Shown piece by piece: positions 24,821 to 36,179 of a stretch of DNA of 64,000 nucleotides. The translations under genes and the position numbers were made by a program. The stretch lies in NCBI GenBank assembly GCA_022478985.1, contig JAKSZP010009318.1:62001-126000 (forward strand), given 5' to 3'. This DNA is from Massospora cicadina. Its lineage: Eukaryota > Entomophthoromycota > Entomophthoromycetes > Entomophthorales > Entomophthoraceae. Numbering within the stretch: the stretch's first letter is position 1; each line of letters begins with the position of its first letter. The notes under the pieces are model-generated. The model worked only from the letters and a program-made list of their open reading frames with translations, was not told the DNA's origin and ran no database searches.

Positions 24821-25306
24821 TTAGCACTTGGGGCTGAGACTTGTTGTTATTATTAGAACGAGTGGGCCCAGTAGGTTTAGTAGGTCTTCCAGAATCTCCA
24901 AAATAGCTTCTTTGATATGAAGGAGTGATGACCTGTTAGAATTTACCGCTTTAAGATAAAATAGAATGTTACGCATATTTTTTAACACTGAAAATGAAGC
25001 AGTGATAGCGTCATCTAAAGTAAGACGTTTTTCTCCAACCAGCATTTGAGCTCCAATGTAAAAACAGTGAGCAAACTCAGTGGCGGTTTCTCTCCAATTA
25101 CGGCTAATAACCATAAAAGTTTTCTTCTTGTTGGATAAAGTTAGGTCACTCCCAAATTCCCAAAGTAAGGCAGTCTTAGCGTCATCACAAGTCCAGACAT
25201 GCATTAGACGAGGTGCCATAATGTCATGAGCTACGTGACTAAGACAGTTAGCTAGGTGCTTGAGATGTTGGATATCAGTGGCCTCCTCCATAGCAAATTC
25301 ATACAA
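24821..25306 (-). pseudogene. gag: Ty3 element 2 gag remnant (longest open frame, 161 codons)
   Basis: This is the largest uninterrupted frame of the element. It includes MYEFAMEEATDIQHLKHLAN at its start and a WRETATEFAHCFYIGAQMLV block. The latter resembles the capsid region of Ty3 gag, where a Trp-anchored helix is followed by a small aromatic run. It lies between the 5' LTR side and the protease, the expected place. The reading frame probably began further right (before 25700) and is broken there. Confidence 0.65.
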
Positions 25307-25770
25307 TATTAGAAAAAGAAGATTCTCCCTTCACCTGGGACGTACTTTTCTTTAAATGACGGTTTGACATGCCACTGGGGGGTTATTGGCTGAATGATGT
25401 GAACTGACATTGAAAAAAATTTTGCTTAAAGAGGAACTGACACGCTAGACGTTTTTAATGACGGAGGGCGTCCATTTATTTTGTAAGGTGTTTTTAACTT
25501 CAATTATTGATCTTTTTAATCTAGGTGGCAAAAAAGCTGATAGAATAGCAACAATAGGGGTTAACTGTCAAACTTTTGCTTTTGAGCTCAGTAGTAACAT
25601 CTCAAAGTTTGAGTTGGTGTTGCTCAAGGGTGAGAATTATTTTCTTTATCCCATGCATCATAGCGGGTAAATTTTCCAAGAGTTTAAGGAGTTCCTTACC
25701 TATAAATAGATCTAATGCCAAAATGTTATTGTTCATTTTTTATATGATTTATATTTTTCACTGGGAACTT

Positions 25771-25798
25771 GGGGTGTACCTGGCAGGGAGCACCAGAT
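25771..25798 (-). other. Primer binding site of Ty3 element 2
   Basis: On the minus strand, directly after the 5' LTR, come a few bases and then TGGTGCTCCCTGCCAGG. The TGG start is what a site complementary to a tRNA 3' CCA end should show. I cannot say which tRNA this is. Confidence 0.65.
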
Positions 25799-26365
25799 TT
25801 TTAGGATCAAGGTTTTAGATCTCTTGTCCTTTTTTTGTTTATAGGCCAGGTTAAATGAATCTCCTGGGTGTTGGGATATAACTATTTGCTTTTCTAGGTC
25901 AAAAAGCCTTTACCCCGGATACTATGTCTGGAGTGGTAAATCCTTTACATAAATTTGTCCCTGTTAATAGAGGTAGGCCAATTTTACTTAAATTGGCAAG
26001 GAAGAGAGTCTCGTTTATTAGCTTAGGAATTCACAATTTAAACTAAAATCAAAGAGGTTTTTCAGTATATCTCCAAGAAGTCCTAGACAAGATCTATAAT
26101 TGCCATGTAGAGGATTCTACAGTAGGCTAGTTATCTCAATCAAAATGGATTTATTCACTGCATGGATCAACTTTCAACCACAAAGTTAGGAAGCTCTGTG
26201 GGAGCAATAGTTGGCTGCATAATTCAGATTTGATCTCTGGCTTTGAAAGCCTTTGAAATTTGTCAATGATTACCCCCAATAGATGTTTGAGCTATTTGGT
26301 CATATTGGGATCAATTACCCACAGACGACACATCTAAATTTCCAATTTAGGTAGGAATCCCAACA
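25799..26365 (-). repeat. 5' LTR of Ty3 element 2
   Basis: This 567-bp LTR is the direct repeat partner of 19719-20282. Its plus-strand left end has decayed from TGTCAGG to TTTTAGG, and its right end reads CCCAACA. Confidence 0.85.
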
Positions 26366-26370
26366 AACTT

Positions 26371-27624
26371 TAAAAATCTTGGCTCTCACTATTTATAAAA
26401 CCATTAACATGTACAGTTTGGCCTGGTCATTTGCAACCCAATAATATCTATGATAAGCTGCATGAAGAGGTAAACCACTTTTTTATAAATTAAGTGGATA
26501 ATAAGGTTAATTTGATTTTAACCATAAAATCTTGGGCATGGACATGACACAATGAATTTGCTTAGCAATTAATATTGGCAGCATAATAAAATATAACAGG
26601 AGCGAGGGCGACGCGGTAGAGTATGTTAAAGTTGTTGGATAAGCGTTAGTAGCCTATGAACAAGACTACATCACATTGGGATAGATGAAATATACTGAAG
26701 TGGGTCTAATGTAAAAACCATAGGAGAATAAGGCTTTAATGTCGCCTCATTGCCTATAATTTCAGACTTAGCCAGGTAAATAATTAAAACAGGCAAATGA
26801 ATGTACAATGGACAATCTATGGCATGACCTTGTTTACATTTTCAAGATTTAGCCTTAACTACTGGTGCACTTATTACAACAGAGTGGTGATAGTCTGCAC
26901 TCTGTTATAATACATTGTTCAGCATGCTCAAATTTCTGGTTAAATCCAATAGTTGAGAAGTCAATTCATTTATTTCCTGTCCTTGAGATTGGACCAGGAT
27001 ATGCAGGGAGTCAATCACCCAGTAGAGAGAAGAGATGGAGGATAATGATCCCTCAATATGATGAACAATATAGTCAGGAGGTGGCTTTTGTGTTAATAAT
27101 AGTTGGTATTTTGGTATATTTTTAGTCACATAGCTGCCAAAAAGTTTGGAATTATACTTAATGAGCCTTGAGATCAGATGATTAAGCGTAGAACTATATG
27201 TTACATGGTTGTAAATTAAATGTACAAAGCTTCAGAAAATTTTCCACTGTTGTGAGCACTAAACATTAAAACTGGAGCTTAGGCATCAAATCTCAACTGC
27301 ATATATCAGATTGTACTAAACAAGAGGGTTTCTGTATGACAACAGTAACATGATATAATTGTAAGTAAGCCAAAGTATTCATAATATGGTTTTTGATTAA
27401 ATTAAAGAATCACATTGTAGTATTTGTACTAAGAGTGGTACAATGGATCTCTAATGATGCTGTTCCCTAATCATGATTTGCTTTAAAAGCAACTGAATAA
27501 TTTAAAAAGATCCCTTCAGAAAATATAATCCCTTTTTTATAAAATACTAAAATTCATGGGATCCTATTGATGCCAAATATTTTGTAACTAAACTTTGTTT
27601 AAAAATATAGAGCATTTGCATATT
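26371..27624. other. Unassigned DNA, possibly an old gag remnant near 26905-27129
   Basis: A 74-codon minus-strand frame (26905-27129) has heptad-like spacing (SQGQEINELTSQLLDLTRNL) and might be a coiled-coil piece of an old gag gene. I cannot confirm it. Nothing else is recognised. Confidence 0.35.
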
Positions 27625-28612
27625 TTTGGAGTCACATGGAAATTTAAACTGAATATAAACTATTTTACACCAATATGTTCTAAGTATTAGTATACTATAC
27701 TCATTATTATGAAGTTGGTGATATTATTGAGATACGCCATAAGATTTTTGTACAGGGTCAATCACACTGAGCAAAGGACAGACAATATGGAGATCATCAG
27801 CTTATGAGTCAAACGTAAAGATTTTAATGGAATATGAAGAAATCACTTCAGACACACCACTTTATTTATTTAATATATATAACAGCAGATCTCTTCTGCT
27901 CCACTCACTCTTTCCTACTAACAATCCTCCTCCTTCGATTGTCCCAACTCACTTAAATATCAGCAACTTCAGTTGATAAGGCTCATTTGGCTAGATTATT
28001 TGGTTCCACCATCTCTTTGGCTTCAGCATGGTATGATATTCTTATATTCTCTGTTGTTTTAGTTTGAGGCGATCTACATAATATTTTTAAATAATTTGAC
28101 ATTAACTTATCACCTTATCTGGAGGTGATCCAATATTTATCCTTCCAGACCAATATAGCCTCATCTCAAGGCACTCAAATAATCATAAACTAGTCACTAT
28201 GGTTGGAAGATTCTAGACTATCCGCCAGAGTTAATTAGGGCTTATTGTACAGTCCTATCATAATCTTTACACTCATTTATAACGCATTTTCAACAACGTT
28301 GTGACCAGGGAGTAATAATTTGTAGTAAGCATTTAGATTGTACACGGCTGATGGAGAAAGGGAGATTTTAGCGAAGTAATGAATTGGAGTTTAGTGCTGG
28401 CAGAGTGGCAAGAAATTGATAATAGCTTTTGATGCTCCCTATACTGGTAAGGGTTCCCTATAATCAAGTTTTTATGGCAAATCAAGGTATGGCGGATCCC
28501 CATCAGAAGAAAGTCAAAGTCAATCAAAGCCTTAATTTTGAGAATTAGTAAATTGTGAAAATTTAGAAAGAAGATTATTCATATGGCTGGGCAGACCAGA
28601 CTTAATAGCAAC
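27625..28612. repeat. Dispersed repeat R1, copy b, interrupted by a Ty3 leader/gag remnant
   Basis: The outer parts (27625-27690 and 28283-28610) match R1 copy a at 9970-10390. The middle (about 27710-28260) instead matches Ty3 element 1 from its gag start into its leader (16848-17410). Shared blocks include CAATATGGAGATCATC against CAATATGAAAATCGTC and CTACTAACAATCCTCC against CTACCAACAATTCTCT. The middle therefore looks like a Ty3 fragment that entered the repeat. Confidence 0.5.
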
Positions 28613-29181
28613 AACACTTTGTAAATTTTACACCATACTTTCTACATTAAAGTTATGGAGCATACATCTCAAAAAATAAATCTATAGCTTTTGAGAAGTT
28701 TCTTTAAAATAGGCGATATGATAAATATTTAGTCCTAAATCTTAGGCTATAATCAAGTCATAACTAGCTATTATTTTAAAAAGCTTATAAGAAAGGAAAA
28801 ATTATTTTGTAACCAAGTGATTATATTTTTAAAAACATACTAGCGGTAGCAAGAACCACCCTGAATAGACAACCACACTATCTTTCCTCTTTATTTTAAC
28901 TCCACATAAGTATTTAGTAAAGATAAGAGGGGATGCGAGGAAACTATGCTTCATCATAGTTTGTAAAGGTTTCAAACCTATAATGCCATTTAGTACCTCA
29001 CCTTAGCCTATGGTTACATAAGTAAATTCTTCTAGTAACCATTTGCTTAATCAAAAAAAGGATGACATGTGCAAAGAGACAAAACCTCAATTTATCACTC
29101 TTAGTAATTCAATTAAGTCCAAAAAATATTAATATAAATCTAAAGGTAAAAGAGCGTTATTGGAGCATCTAATCTATTGAT
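28613..29181. other. Unassigned AT-rich DNA
   Basis: No gene or repeat partner was seen. Confidence 0.4.
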
Positions 29182-29197
29182 TACTTAAATATAAGTA
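29182..29197. repeat. Target site duplication of LINE 1A (3' side)
   Basis: TACTTAAATATAAGTA is identical to 34456-34471 (16 of 16). Confidence 0.93.
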
Positions 29198-29215
29198 TTT
29201 TTAAATTTATTGCAA

Positions 29216-29244
29216 GGAAGGCCGACCATGAAATGGACACTTCC
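29216..29244 (-). other. 3' terminal stem-loop of LINE 1A
   Basis: The plus strand carries GGAAG and CTTCC arms 19 bases apart. The inner part is decayed relative to copy B: the CAGGGG loop reads CATGAAA here. The position, about 20 bases from the insertion end, fits an RNA structure recognised by the element's own RT. Confidence 0.6.
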
Positions 29245-29269
29245 AAATTTGACCCAAAAGAAACAAAAC

Positions 29270-32200
29270 TTAGTAACAGGGAAGGCACCCCAGAGAAGCG
29301 ATGCTATCTCTTGTTGCCAGCGGGAACGCCACTAGGGGGAGGGGGAGGGAACGGGTGAAGGGGCCATAGCCACAATTGAACACATGTGGAGGAAAGGGTC
29401 TGATTTGATGAACCAAACTGGGAACCAGGAGGAGACCAGCTGTCAGTGACGTGGTGGGAGGTATCCAAACATCCACGCCTGAAAGTGGTCCACCAAATGA
29501 GACCAAAATCTGTGGACAGCTTCTGGGAGGGTGGGGGTGGAGCCTGCGATGGCATCCAAGACAATCGTGTGGATAGTCCACATGGCGATTGCAACCACCA
29601 GAGCACGGAGGGAGGGTGGAAGGGGGGATACCATAGATATAGCAAACATATCTCTTGACAGACTGAAGGTATGTTTTTGATCCTGGCCAAGCAGACGTTG
29701 AACTTCGCGCCATATCACTTTAGAGGTAGGACACTTCTCCATGCGGTGGAACAGCGTTCCATACTGGCCACACATGACGCAGGATTAGTGTAAAGCGTTA
29801 GAGCGCTCAGCCATATGGTACACCCGCCTCAGGCAGCGCCACACATGGGAACAGATTTGAGGCTGCAACAGAGGATGGTGTGCGTATTTCCAAATAGTCT
29901 TCTGAGTCTCAATGGAGTAAGGGATGTCCATCATGTCCAGGTAGTCCACCCTGGATAGGACATGGGGCCGTGTGGGGATCACGCCATCTTGAATGGGTAA
30001 CCCCTGTACCTCTTGTGTAAACTGAGGAGAAGGGCGGCCTCTCTGGGCTGTGTGTCCACTAATATGAATTCTCCACTCAGCGCTCCGCATGGAGAGGAGG
30101 ATTCGTTTGTAGTGGGTTTTAGTACCGTGAGGACCTGTGGCCGATGGGTGGGAAGCCAGGTATATCATCAAGGAGTGAGGGTTCAATGGATTGTTAAGGC
30201 CCAAGGCGCGGGAGAAGTTGGAGCAGGCCGCGCGGGACCAGTGTTGGGAGGGGAGCGTAGGGGCGGTGATGGCCGCAATCCAGGTGCCCAGGATCTTGGC
30301 ATCATGGGCTTTTGAAGTCAAGCAGGCCCATGCCACCATGATGATGAGGGCCAAACATGACCTCTAGCCATACTGATGGGCGGCCTGACCAAAGCCATCC
30401 TTGCAGAAGGGCATACAAGGATTTGAAAAGCCTGGGGAGAAGGGGATGGCGTGGGCTCCAAACCAGACTTTGGAGAGGAGCATAGAGTTGGTTAAAACAA
30501 CCCTTCCATTAAGGGAAGTGGGGTGGGCTCTGAGGGAGGCGATGCGCTTTGTCACGTTGTCTAGAATATGACTTTCCATTACTGCTGATGCGTACCTGCC
30601 TGCCTCCACCCACACACCCAGATGGCGGACAGGCCCTATGGTAGGGCGTGGCACGAAGGGGAGCACTAGTGGGGCGGTGTGGGGTGAGCAGGGAGGCGAG
30701 CACGTGTGCGAGCAGATAGTCCAGGCTGGGCACTGGTCGCTGGGGCCATCAGGTTTGATACTGACCAAGGAGGATGATTTTGGTTTTGGAAGTGTTCAGT
30801 GAAGCATTACTTACCCAAAATACTCCTGGATGAGAGCTTCAAGCGCGCGTGCATCTTTATTAGACACCCCCAACCACACAGTCATCTGCGAATGCCAATA
30901 TCTTGACTGGGGCTTGGCCTGGCACATGGACCCCAGTGAGTTGGGCATTCACATTTTGCAGTAGTGGGTCAAGGCTGAAGTTATCTACGAGTGGGCTGAG
31001 GGGGTCCCCTTGTCATAAGCCCCTTTGAGGGTGGACTACTTCCATTAGGAAGCCAGGGCCATGCACTGCCATTGTTGCAGATTCTGTGAGCAGCATTACC
31101 CAGTTGGTGAAGCGAGGGGGTAAGCGGAATTGATGGAGGCAGGCCCTGAGGTAATTCCAGTTTACTCTATCATAGGCCTTCTGTTGGTCCAAGAATACAA
31201 GTGCCCCAGAGGCTGTGGACTGGCATGCATTAGCCACAGAGTGCACGTTGTCCCAAATTGACCTTCTGGGTATGAAACCGAATTGTTCTGGGGAGATGGT
31301 GGCAGATGCTACAATCCCTAAACGGTTAGCCATAATTTTAGGTAAAATTATTCTATCCGTGTTAGTTAAAGAAATGGGGCGCCAGTTGGCTAAGTCTAGC
31401 TTGTCCCCTTTCTTGAAGAGTGTGACAGTAAAGGCCTATTGTCCTCCTGGTAGGAGGCGCGTTTCCAGAAGGCTCTGGTTAATGGAGGCAAGCAGTAGTG
31501 GGAATATATTTGAAGTACTTTTTGTAGAATTTTTATGGAATGCCATCTGAGCCTGGGCATTTCTGATTTGGTGCACCGCGGATGGCTGTCCAGAGTTCAT
31601 TTGGAGTAATCAAATTCATTAATTCTGGGTATCAGGAAATGGTGCAGATGTGGGTTCAGTCAAAAAATTTCGCCACTTCAGCTGGCTGAATTGGATTGGA
31701 TTGGTAAAACTTGGAGTAATACTTTTGTATTTTGATTGCCACTTCAGCTGGCATATCCATGAAGGAATCATCCGATCTCTGCACCTGTGTGCAGGCCACA
31801 CTCTAGCATGGTGCGAAGAATTTTTTAAAAAAATATGCGGTGCACTTGTCGCCCTCTGTAATGTATTTGGCCCTGTACTGAACACAAACCCAATGTTTGT
31901 GTTGCCTTTTGAGTGCGTTGAAGTGGGCGGCTGCTTCTGCCCACTTCCGGCCCCATGCAGGGCTGTAGCCTGTGGCTGGGATGTTGGACTTCAGGTGTGC
32001 CAAATCTACCAGAGCGCGCGAAATGACGGCCAATGTGGCTCATGAGCGCCGGGAGGAGAAGTGGTAAGAGTGGCAGATGGTATCCTTTTTGAATGCTGAC
32101 CATGTGGAAATTGGGTCCACGCAAAACGGTGTAACAAACTCTTTTTCCAAAGTTGCTGATTCCACCCAAGTGGAAAATCCTGGCGACGCAAGTTCAGGAG

Positions 32201-32960
32201 GGCAGAGTTTGCACCAGTGTGAGGCCTTAGCCACTGTGACAGGTAAGTGATAGGTTATCGAGACCAATTGGTGGTTGGAGAATTCAATTTTTGTTGTTTG
32301 GAAGTGGGAAATGTGAGATTGAAATTTCGCCAGCATGAGGATAAGGTTGATGCGGGTCATGGACCTTAATTGGCCGTTGTGGATGTGGGGGCGCGTCATG
32401 TTTTTGAGCAGTGGGGCTTGCTGTGGCAGCGCATCTATTAACCCAAGGGTGGCCTTTAGAACGCGAAGTTCTATGTGACCCTGGGGGGCGTGGGAGGAGG
32501 AAGGCCAACGGTCCATGAGTGTGTTTAGCCTACAGTTAATGACGCTGACTATGAAAGGGTTTGGGGGTAATGGGAGGGATTTGACCAATGAGAAAAATTT
32601 CTGACGCTCTCATGCACAGGTTGGGGCATAGATGTTGATGATAGCATGCGCCATGTCAGCCTATGAGAAAGTGACAATGAGGACTTGTCCATTGAGGAAG
32701 GATTCTGACAATAAAAATTTAAAAAAATTGTTTTTCTGAACTGGCACCCCACAGTGCTCTGACCAGAAGGATAGGGAAGGGTGGAGCATGGTTTTCCAAG
32801 CATCCTTGGAACCTTATGGACAGTGGGACTCCTGGATGGCAAGGATATCCACGGGTAAATTTTATTGTAAAAAACTCAGTTTCCTAGCCCAGGATGGCGA
32901 GGCCTTGAGTCCAGCAATATTCAACGTCCCTAAAGTGAAGGTTTTGCCCCTTCACACCTT
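29270..32960 (-). pseudogene. LINE 1A ORF2 remnant (endonuclease, reverse transcriptase, Cys/His C-terminus)
   Basis: The N-terminal AP-endonuclease-like part is at about 32040-32960 (TLNIAG, then DILAIQESH near 32830). RT motifs include FGFIPRRSIWDN and VFLDQQKAYDRV (31165-31290) and the catalytic AFADD box near 30882-30905. The C-terminal part has WRCLRRVY followed by CGQYGTLFHRMEKCP (29735-29830), a zf-RVT-like Cys/His motif. Stops and frameshifts break the frame many times. One TGA, in the RGL-stop-QGDPLSP block near 31008, is also present in copy B. The intact protein would nick target DNA and copy the element RNA there. Confidence 0.88.
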
Positions 32961-33009
32961 AGGTGTGAGGGGGTGGGCACCCAGGCTCACTAGCCTCCTC
33001 TAGATACCC

Positions 33010-34106
33010 ATGGGCCTTCATGGCAGCGTGGGTGTTTGCAGCAACGCTTTTGGTGGTTTTGTTAATTTTAGCAGAAAGGTTCGCGTTGGCTTTTGCCTTT
33101 GCTTTTGTTTCCCCAATGTTGAGCGAATTTTTTGTGGTGCAGATGAGTTTGGTGCACCAACATTTGGGTCAAAAAAATTTTTTCAGGTAGGTTGGAAACC
33201 AAGTCAGTTTCAACTGGAGCTTGGTTGCAAAAGTTGGGTTAGATCGAGTCACCCATCAGATCCTCAGATTGGTTGGTCCAATTGGCATGGGCTTCCTAAT
33301 CTGATTGGTTGATGTTTCCTGAGTTGCTTCTGCTGTGAAGGTTTTGATTCCTCCTGGCGTTGGGAGTATGGGATAGTGGAGGTGACTTTGGCCGCCTCCT
33401 TGGCTGTGGCCCTGCGGGCCTGTTTGGCCTTCTTCCACTCTTGAGGGGAGATAGGTTTTACCAGAAGGTAGCAGCCTTGTGCTCCCCACGGGAAAGCCTC
33501 TTTGGTGCTTGTGGTTGGTTCATAGTGTGCCTCTCCGCTGGCCATGGCCACAAAGGGGTGCTCTTGGAATGTGATGCCCTCCTAGGTGGGGCATGCATGT
33601 GCCTTATGGCTGAATGCATCACAGTGGGTGCAGATGGGGGTGCGCTGTCCACAGTTACCTGGAAAGGGTGGGTGGTATGCCCTTCAATATTGATATATGT
33701 GGAGTGTGGAATATGGGTAGGTCCTTTGCAATCTCTTCAGTTGGGGTCATAACTGTGATGGCTTTGCCGGTGCACAGGTGTGGCATCAGTAATAAAGCAT
33801 TGCATCTCAAAGGATTGTATTTCGCTGTATATGGTGAGACCATCTTTCAGGTGCTGCTCTAAAAATGGCACATTTGACCATAGTAGGCAAAAAGTCAAAT
33901 GTGAGGAAAATTTGGTTGTATTTTGTCCATCTGGTGCATTTGGCTTCAATGACCCATTGCCCTTCAGGGAGGTCAATCACTACACGTACTGCAGCACCTT
34001 CATCTGCTGCTTCCTTGTTTTTGAAAACAAGGTCCAGCCAGCCGTGTGACATGGAGTGAGGTGTGACGTACACCGCGGTCAGGAAAAAGTGTGCAAATCC
34101 CCACAA
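33010..34106 (-). pseudogene. LINE 1A ORF1 remnant (RRM-like region and CCHC zinc knuckle)
   Basis: The frame begins near 34106 (FFLTAVYVTPHSMSHGWLDL) and matches the same part of LINE 2 ORF1. It then runs through IFLTFDFLP, a decayed GLTIYSEIQSFEM block, and a zinc knuckle read from the bases as CTHCDAFSHKAHACP (about 33590-33640), with the CX2CX4HX4C spacing intact. A basic stretch (KKAKQARRATAKEAAK) follows near 33420. Frameshifts separate these parts. Proteins of this type bind the element RNA to form the transposition particle. Confidence 0.75.
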
Positions 34107-34423
34107 AATTTATCCCATAAAGCTGTTTGTTGGATGTCCAGAAACACATGGACTCCATGTTCCACCAATGAGAGTGGTTGGGAGTGTGGTGTGTTGATGT
34201 ATTGGTTGCATCGCGCAGGCCAAGTGAAGATTTTCAGGGAAATAGTGACTGCCAGTTTTTTATTTTTTCTATTCTGCCGGTTTCTCTGGGGCTTTGAACG
34301 TTTGAGGCTTCAAACCTACCACTTGCTCCTCTTACCTTACTTTCCCAACTGCTCCCTGACATGGGCGCAGACTAATCTTCTCTGTGAGATTATCAAACTA
34401 GAATAAGACTTGAATTGAATAAG

Positions 34424-34441
34424 TTGCAAAAGTGATTGCAA
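34424..34441 (-). other. 5' terminal hairpin of LINE 1A
   Basis: TTGCAA, loop AAGTGA, TTGCAA on the plus strand: a six-pair stem starting 14 bases from the element's 5' end. The loop matches the hairpins at 51180-51199 and 41878-41899, while the stems differ and still pair. Confidence 0.65.
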
Positions 34442-34455
34442 TGAGAGAGAAAAGC

Positions 34456-34471
34456 TACTTAAATATAAGTA
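34456..34471. repeat. Target site duplication of LINE 1A (5' side)
   Basis: TACTTAAATATAAGTA is the perfect partner of 29182-29197. Confidence 0.93.
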
Positions 34472-35917
34472 GCACATACTATCTAGCTCTTTTTATAACA
34501 TGGAATTTTATAACATATTTTATGTAATTTTATCAATTAGTTTTTAATAGCATTAAAAAGAAATTATAGAAATGAAAAGGCATTTTTATGATGGCATATT
34601 AAAGTTCAGATAAATAACTAAAATCTGATTTCTCAACAAACATAGAAGTACTTAGCATATTTTTTATATATCTTAATGGTGATTTCTAAAACCGCCTATC
34701 TATTTTATACCATATATATTATAATGGATAGTATGTTATAATTCAATTACTTTTAGTTGTTTGATTAATATAATCTTTGCAATAATGGAATATAGGCTAG
34801 TGCTAGCAATTTAATACTTTAAAGGCTCTAGCATAATCCAAATAATAAGGCTATATTTAATTTTTGTTCTAACTTTTTCCCCTTTTTCTTCCACTTACCT
34901 GCACCATTTATCTCAACTTATTTTTTGTTGCCTTACCATCGTAGAATATTTTATGCAACTTAAACATAGAGCTTAAAACATGCAGAGGTTTTATTCACCT
35001 CTTAAAGTTTTCTATAAAAACTGTGTTAATTATCAAGTCTGCAATATGTCATTACCTTAAATTTAGGCTTTGTCCTCATCTAATATCTCCATATAGTAAT
35101 TAGTTAAAGACCTTTTTTGGGAACAGTTGAGCTCTATAATAATAACTCATTAATTGCATCTTTTAAAGAAGTCATTCGATTTCTAAAATTAAAACTAAAG
35201 AGCATTAAATCAAATAGGACTTATATTATATTGATATTTCACACAAGATTGTAGTATATTTTATCTTCTTAGTTGATTTATAAACTATCCATTAAACTTT
35301 TTGTACTTGCAAGTACTACCAAAAAAGAGGATAGCATAAATTTACTTATATCATTGGAGGGTGCTAATAATAAAACACAATTTTTTTATTAAAATGTTTG
35401 CCAGGGCAGCAAACCTGAGAGTTTATGCTGGTAGGGGGAAGGAGGGTTAAGGATTACATTGTTTGGGTATAAGAACTTCACATATCTTGTAAGGACTAAG
35501 GTAATAGGTTTTGGTTTGTCATCTAGATAAGGTTGAGTTTGAATATAGCATTGATAGATTTAAAGATAAGATCTGAAGTATAATAGGCTTTGACACAGTA
35601 GATAAAGCTCTTTCCACTTTGAGGTAAATGTCTTTGACCCAGGATAAAACCTAAACAGTGTGGCAGTTCATTTTGACATTAGGGTTTACAAGAGGATGTT
35701 AAAGCATCTATGTGAGGACCAGACTGCAATAAAGCCACGGTGGTGATATTAAACTAAACATCTTAAATAATTATTTATGAGATCAGGAGGAAAAACACTT
35801 TCATAGTGGCAATAGCATTGTGGAGGGTGTGGAAGAGGGGGGTGTTAATGGACACCAAAGACGCCTCAGCAACAGGATAATATTAGGTTTGAAAATAACT
35901 CTTTCATTAGTGAGAAT
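34472..35917. other. Unassigned AT-rich DNA
   Basis: No gene, repeat partner or RNA feature was recognised. Confidence 0.4.
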
Positions 35918-35933
35918 ATAGTTCTTTATTAGA
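35918..35933. repeat. Target site duplication of half-LINE copy 2 (3' side)
   Basis: ATAGTTCTTTATTAGA is identical to 37861-37876 (16 of 16). Confidence 0.93.
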
Positions 35934-36043
35934 TTTAAAAATTTTTATTTGAGGTATGACAATCAGGGGATGGAAATTTTAGAAACAAAAACTCCAAAAA
36001 TAAACTAACTGAAAAAATGAACCAGCCGCCCTAAACAAGCAGC

Positions 36044-36090
36044 AAGACACAAAAAACGATCTAGTACTAAAAAAAAGACACAAAAAACGA
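36044..36090 (+). repeat. Micro-insertion 2: TCTAGTACTA plus A-run between duplications
   Basis: AAGACACAAAAAACGA occurs at 36044-36059 and again at 36075-36090, identical. Between them is TCTAGTACTA with an eight-base A-run that overlaps the second copy. The base before the insert is A, so the core is again ATCTAGTACTA. Half-LINE copies 1 and 3 lack the insert, so it came after this copy inserted. Confidence 0.75.
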
Positions 36091-36179
36091 GAAAACAAAC
36101 TCCTAGGTGGCACTGCTGTGAGCTGCTTATCCCACCATGGTGGAGGAGGAGGGGGATCAGGTGGATCATCAGGTTTAGC

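Larger units (their letters stand above)
19719..26365 (-). mobile_element. Ty3/gypsy LTR retrotransposon 2 (6.6 kb including a 0.6 kb nested insertion)
   Basis: Two direct LTRs flank a minus-strand interior with gag, protease, RT, RNase H and integrase remnants. The flanks are AACAT (19714-19718) and AACTT (26366-26370), matching in 4 of 5 bases, which fits a decayed 5-bp duplication. The interior is interrupted by a half-LINE fragment at 23675-24262 with its own 17-bp duplication. Without that insertion and its duplication the element would be about 6.0 kb. Many stops and frameshifts are present. Confidence 0.88.
29198..34455 (-). mobile_element. LINE family 1, copy A, full length (5.3 kb)
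   Basis: This non-LTR retrotransposon is bounded by a perfect 16-bp duplication. From its 5' end (34455) it has a pyrimidine-rich start with a hairpin, an ORF1 remnant with an RRM-like region and a zinc knuckle, and an ORF2 remnant with endonuclease, RT and a C-terminal Cys/His region. It ends in a 3' stem-loop and an AATAAATTTAAA tail instead of a long poly(A). The arrangement is L1-like. It is much more G/C-rich than its flanks. It is closely related to copy B at 57202-60881, and more distantly to LINE family 2. Confidence 0.92.

Noticed and set aside
29443..33752. Numerous plus-strand and off-frame ORFs of 60-130 codons across LINE 1A
   Set aside because: The GC-rich LINE sequence gives long open frames on both strands by chance; only those matching LINE 1B or LINE 2 in sense were kept.
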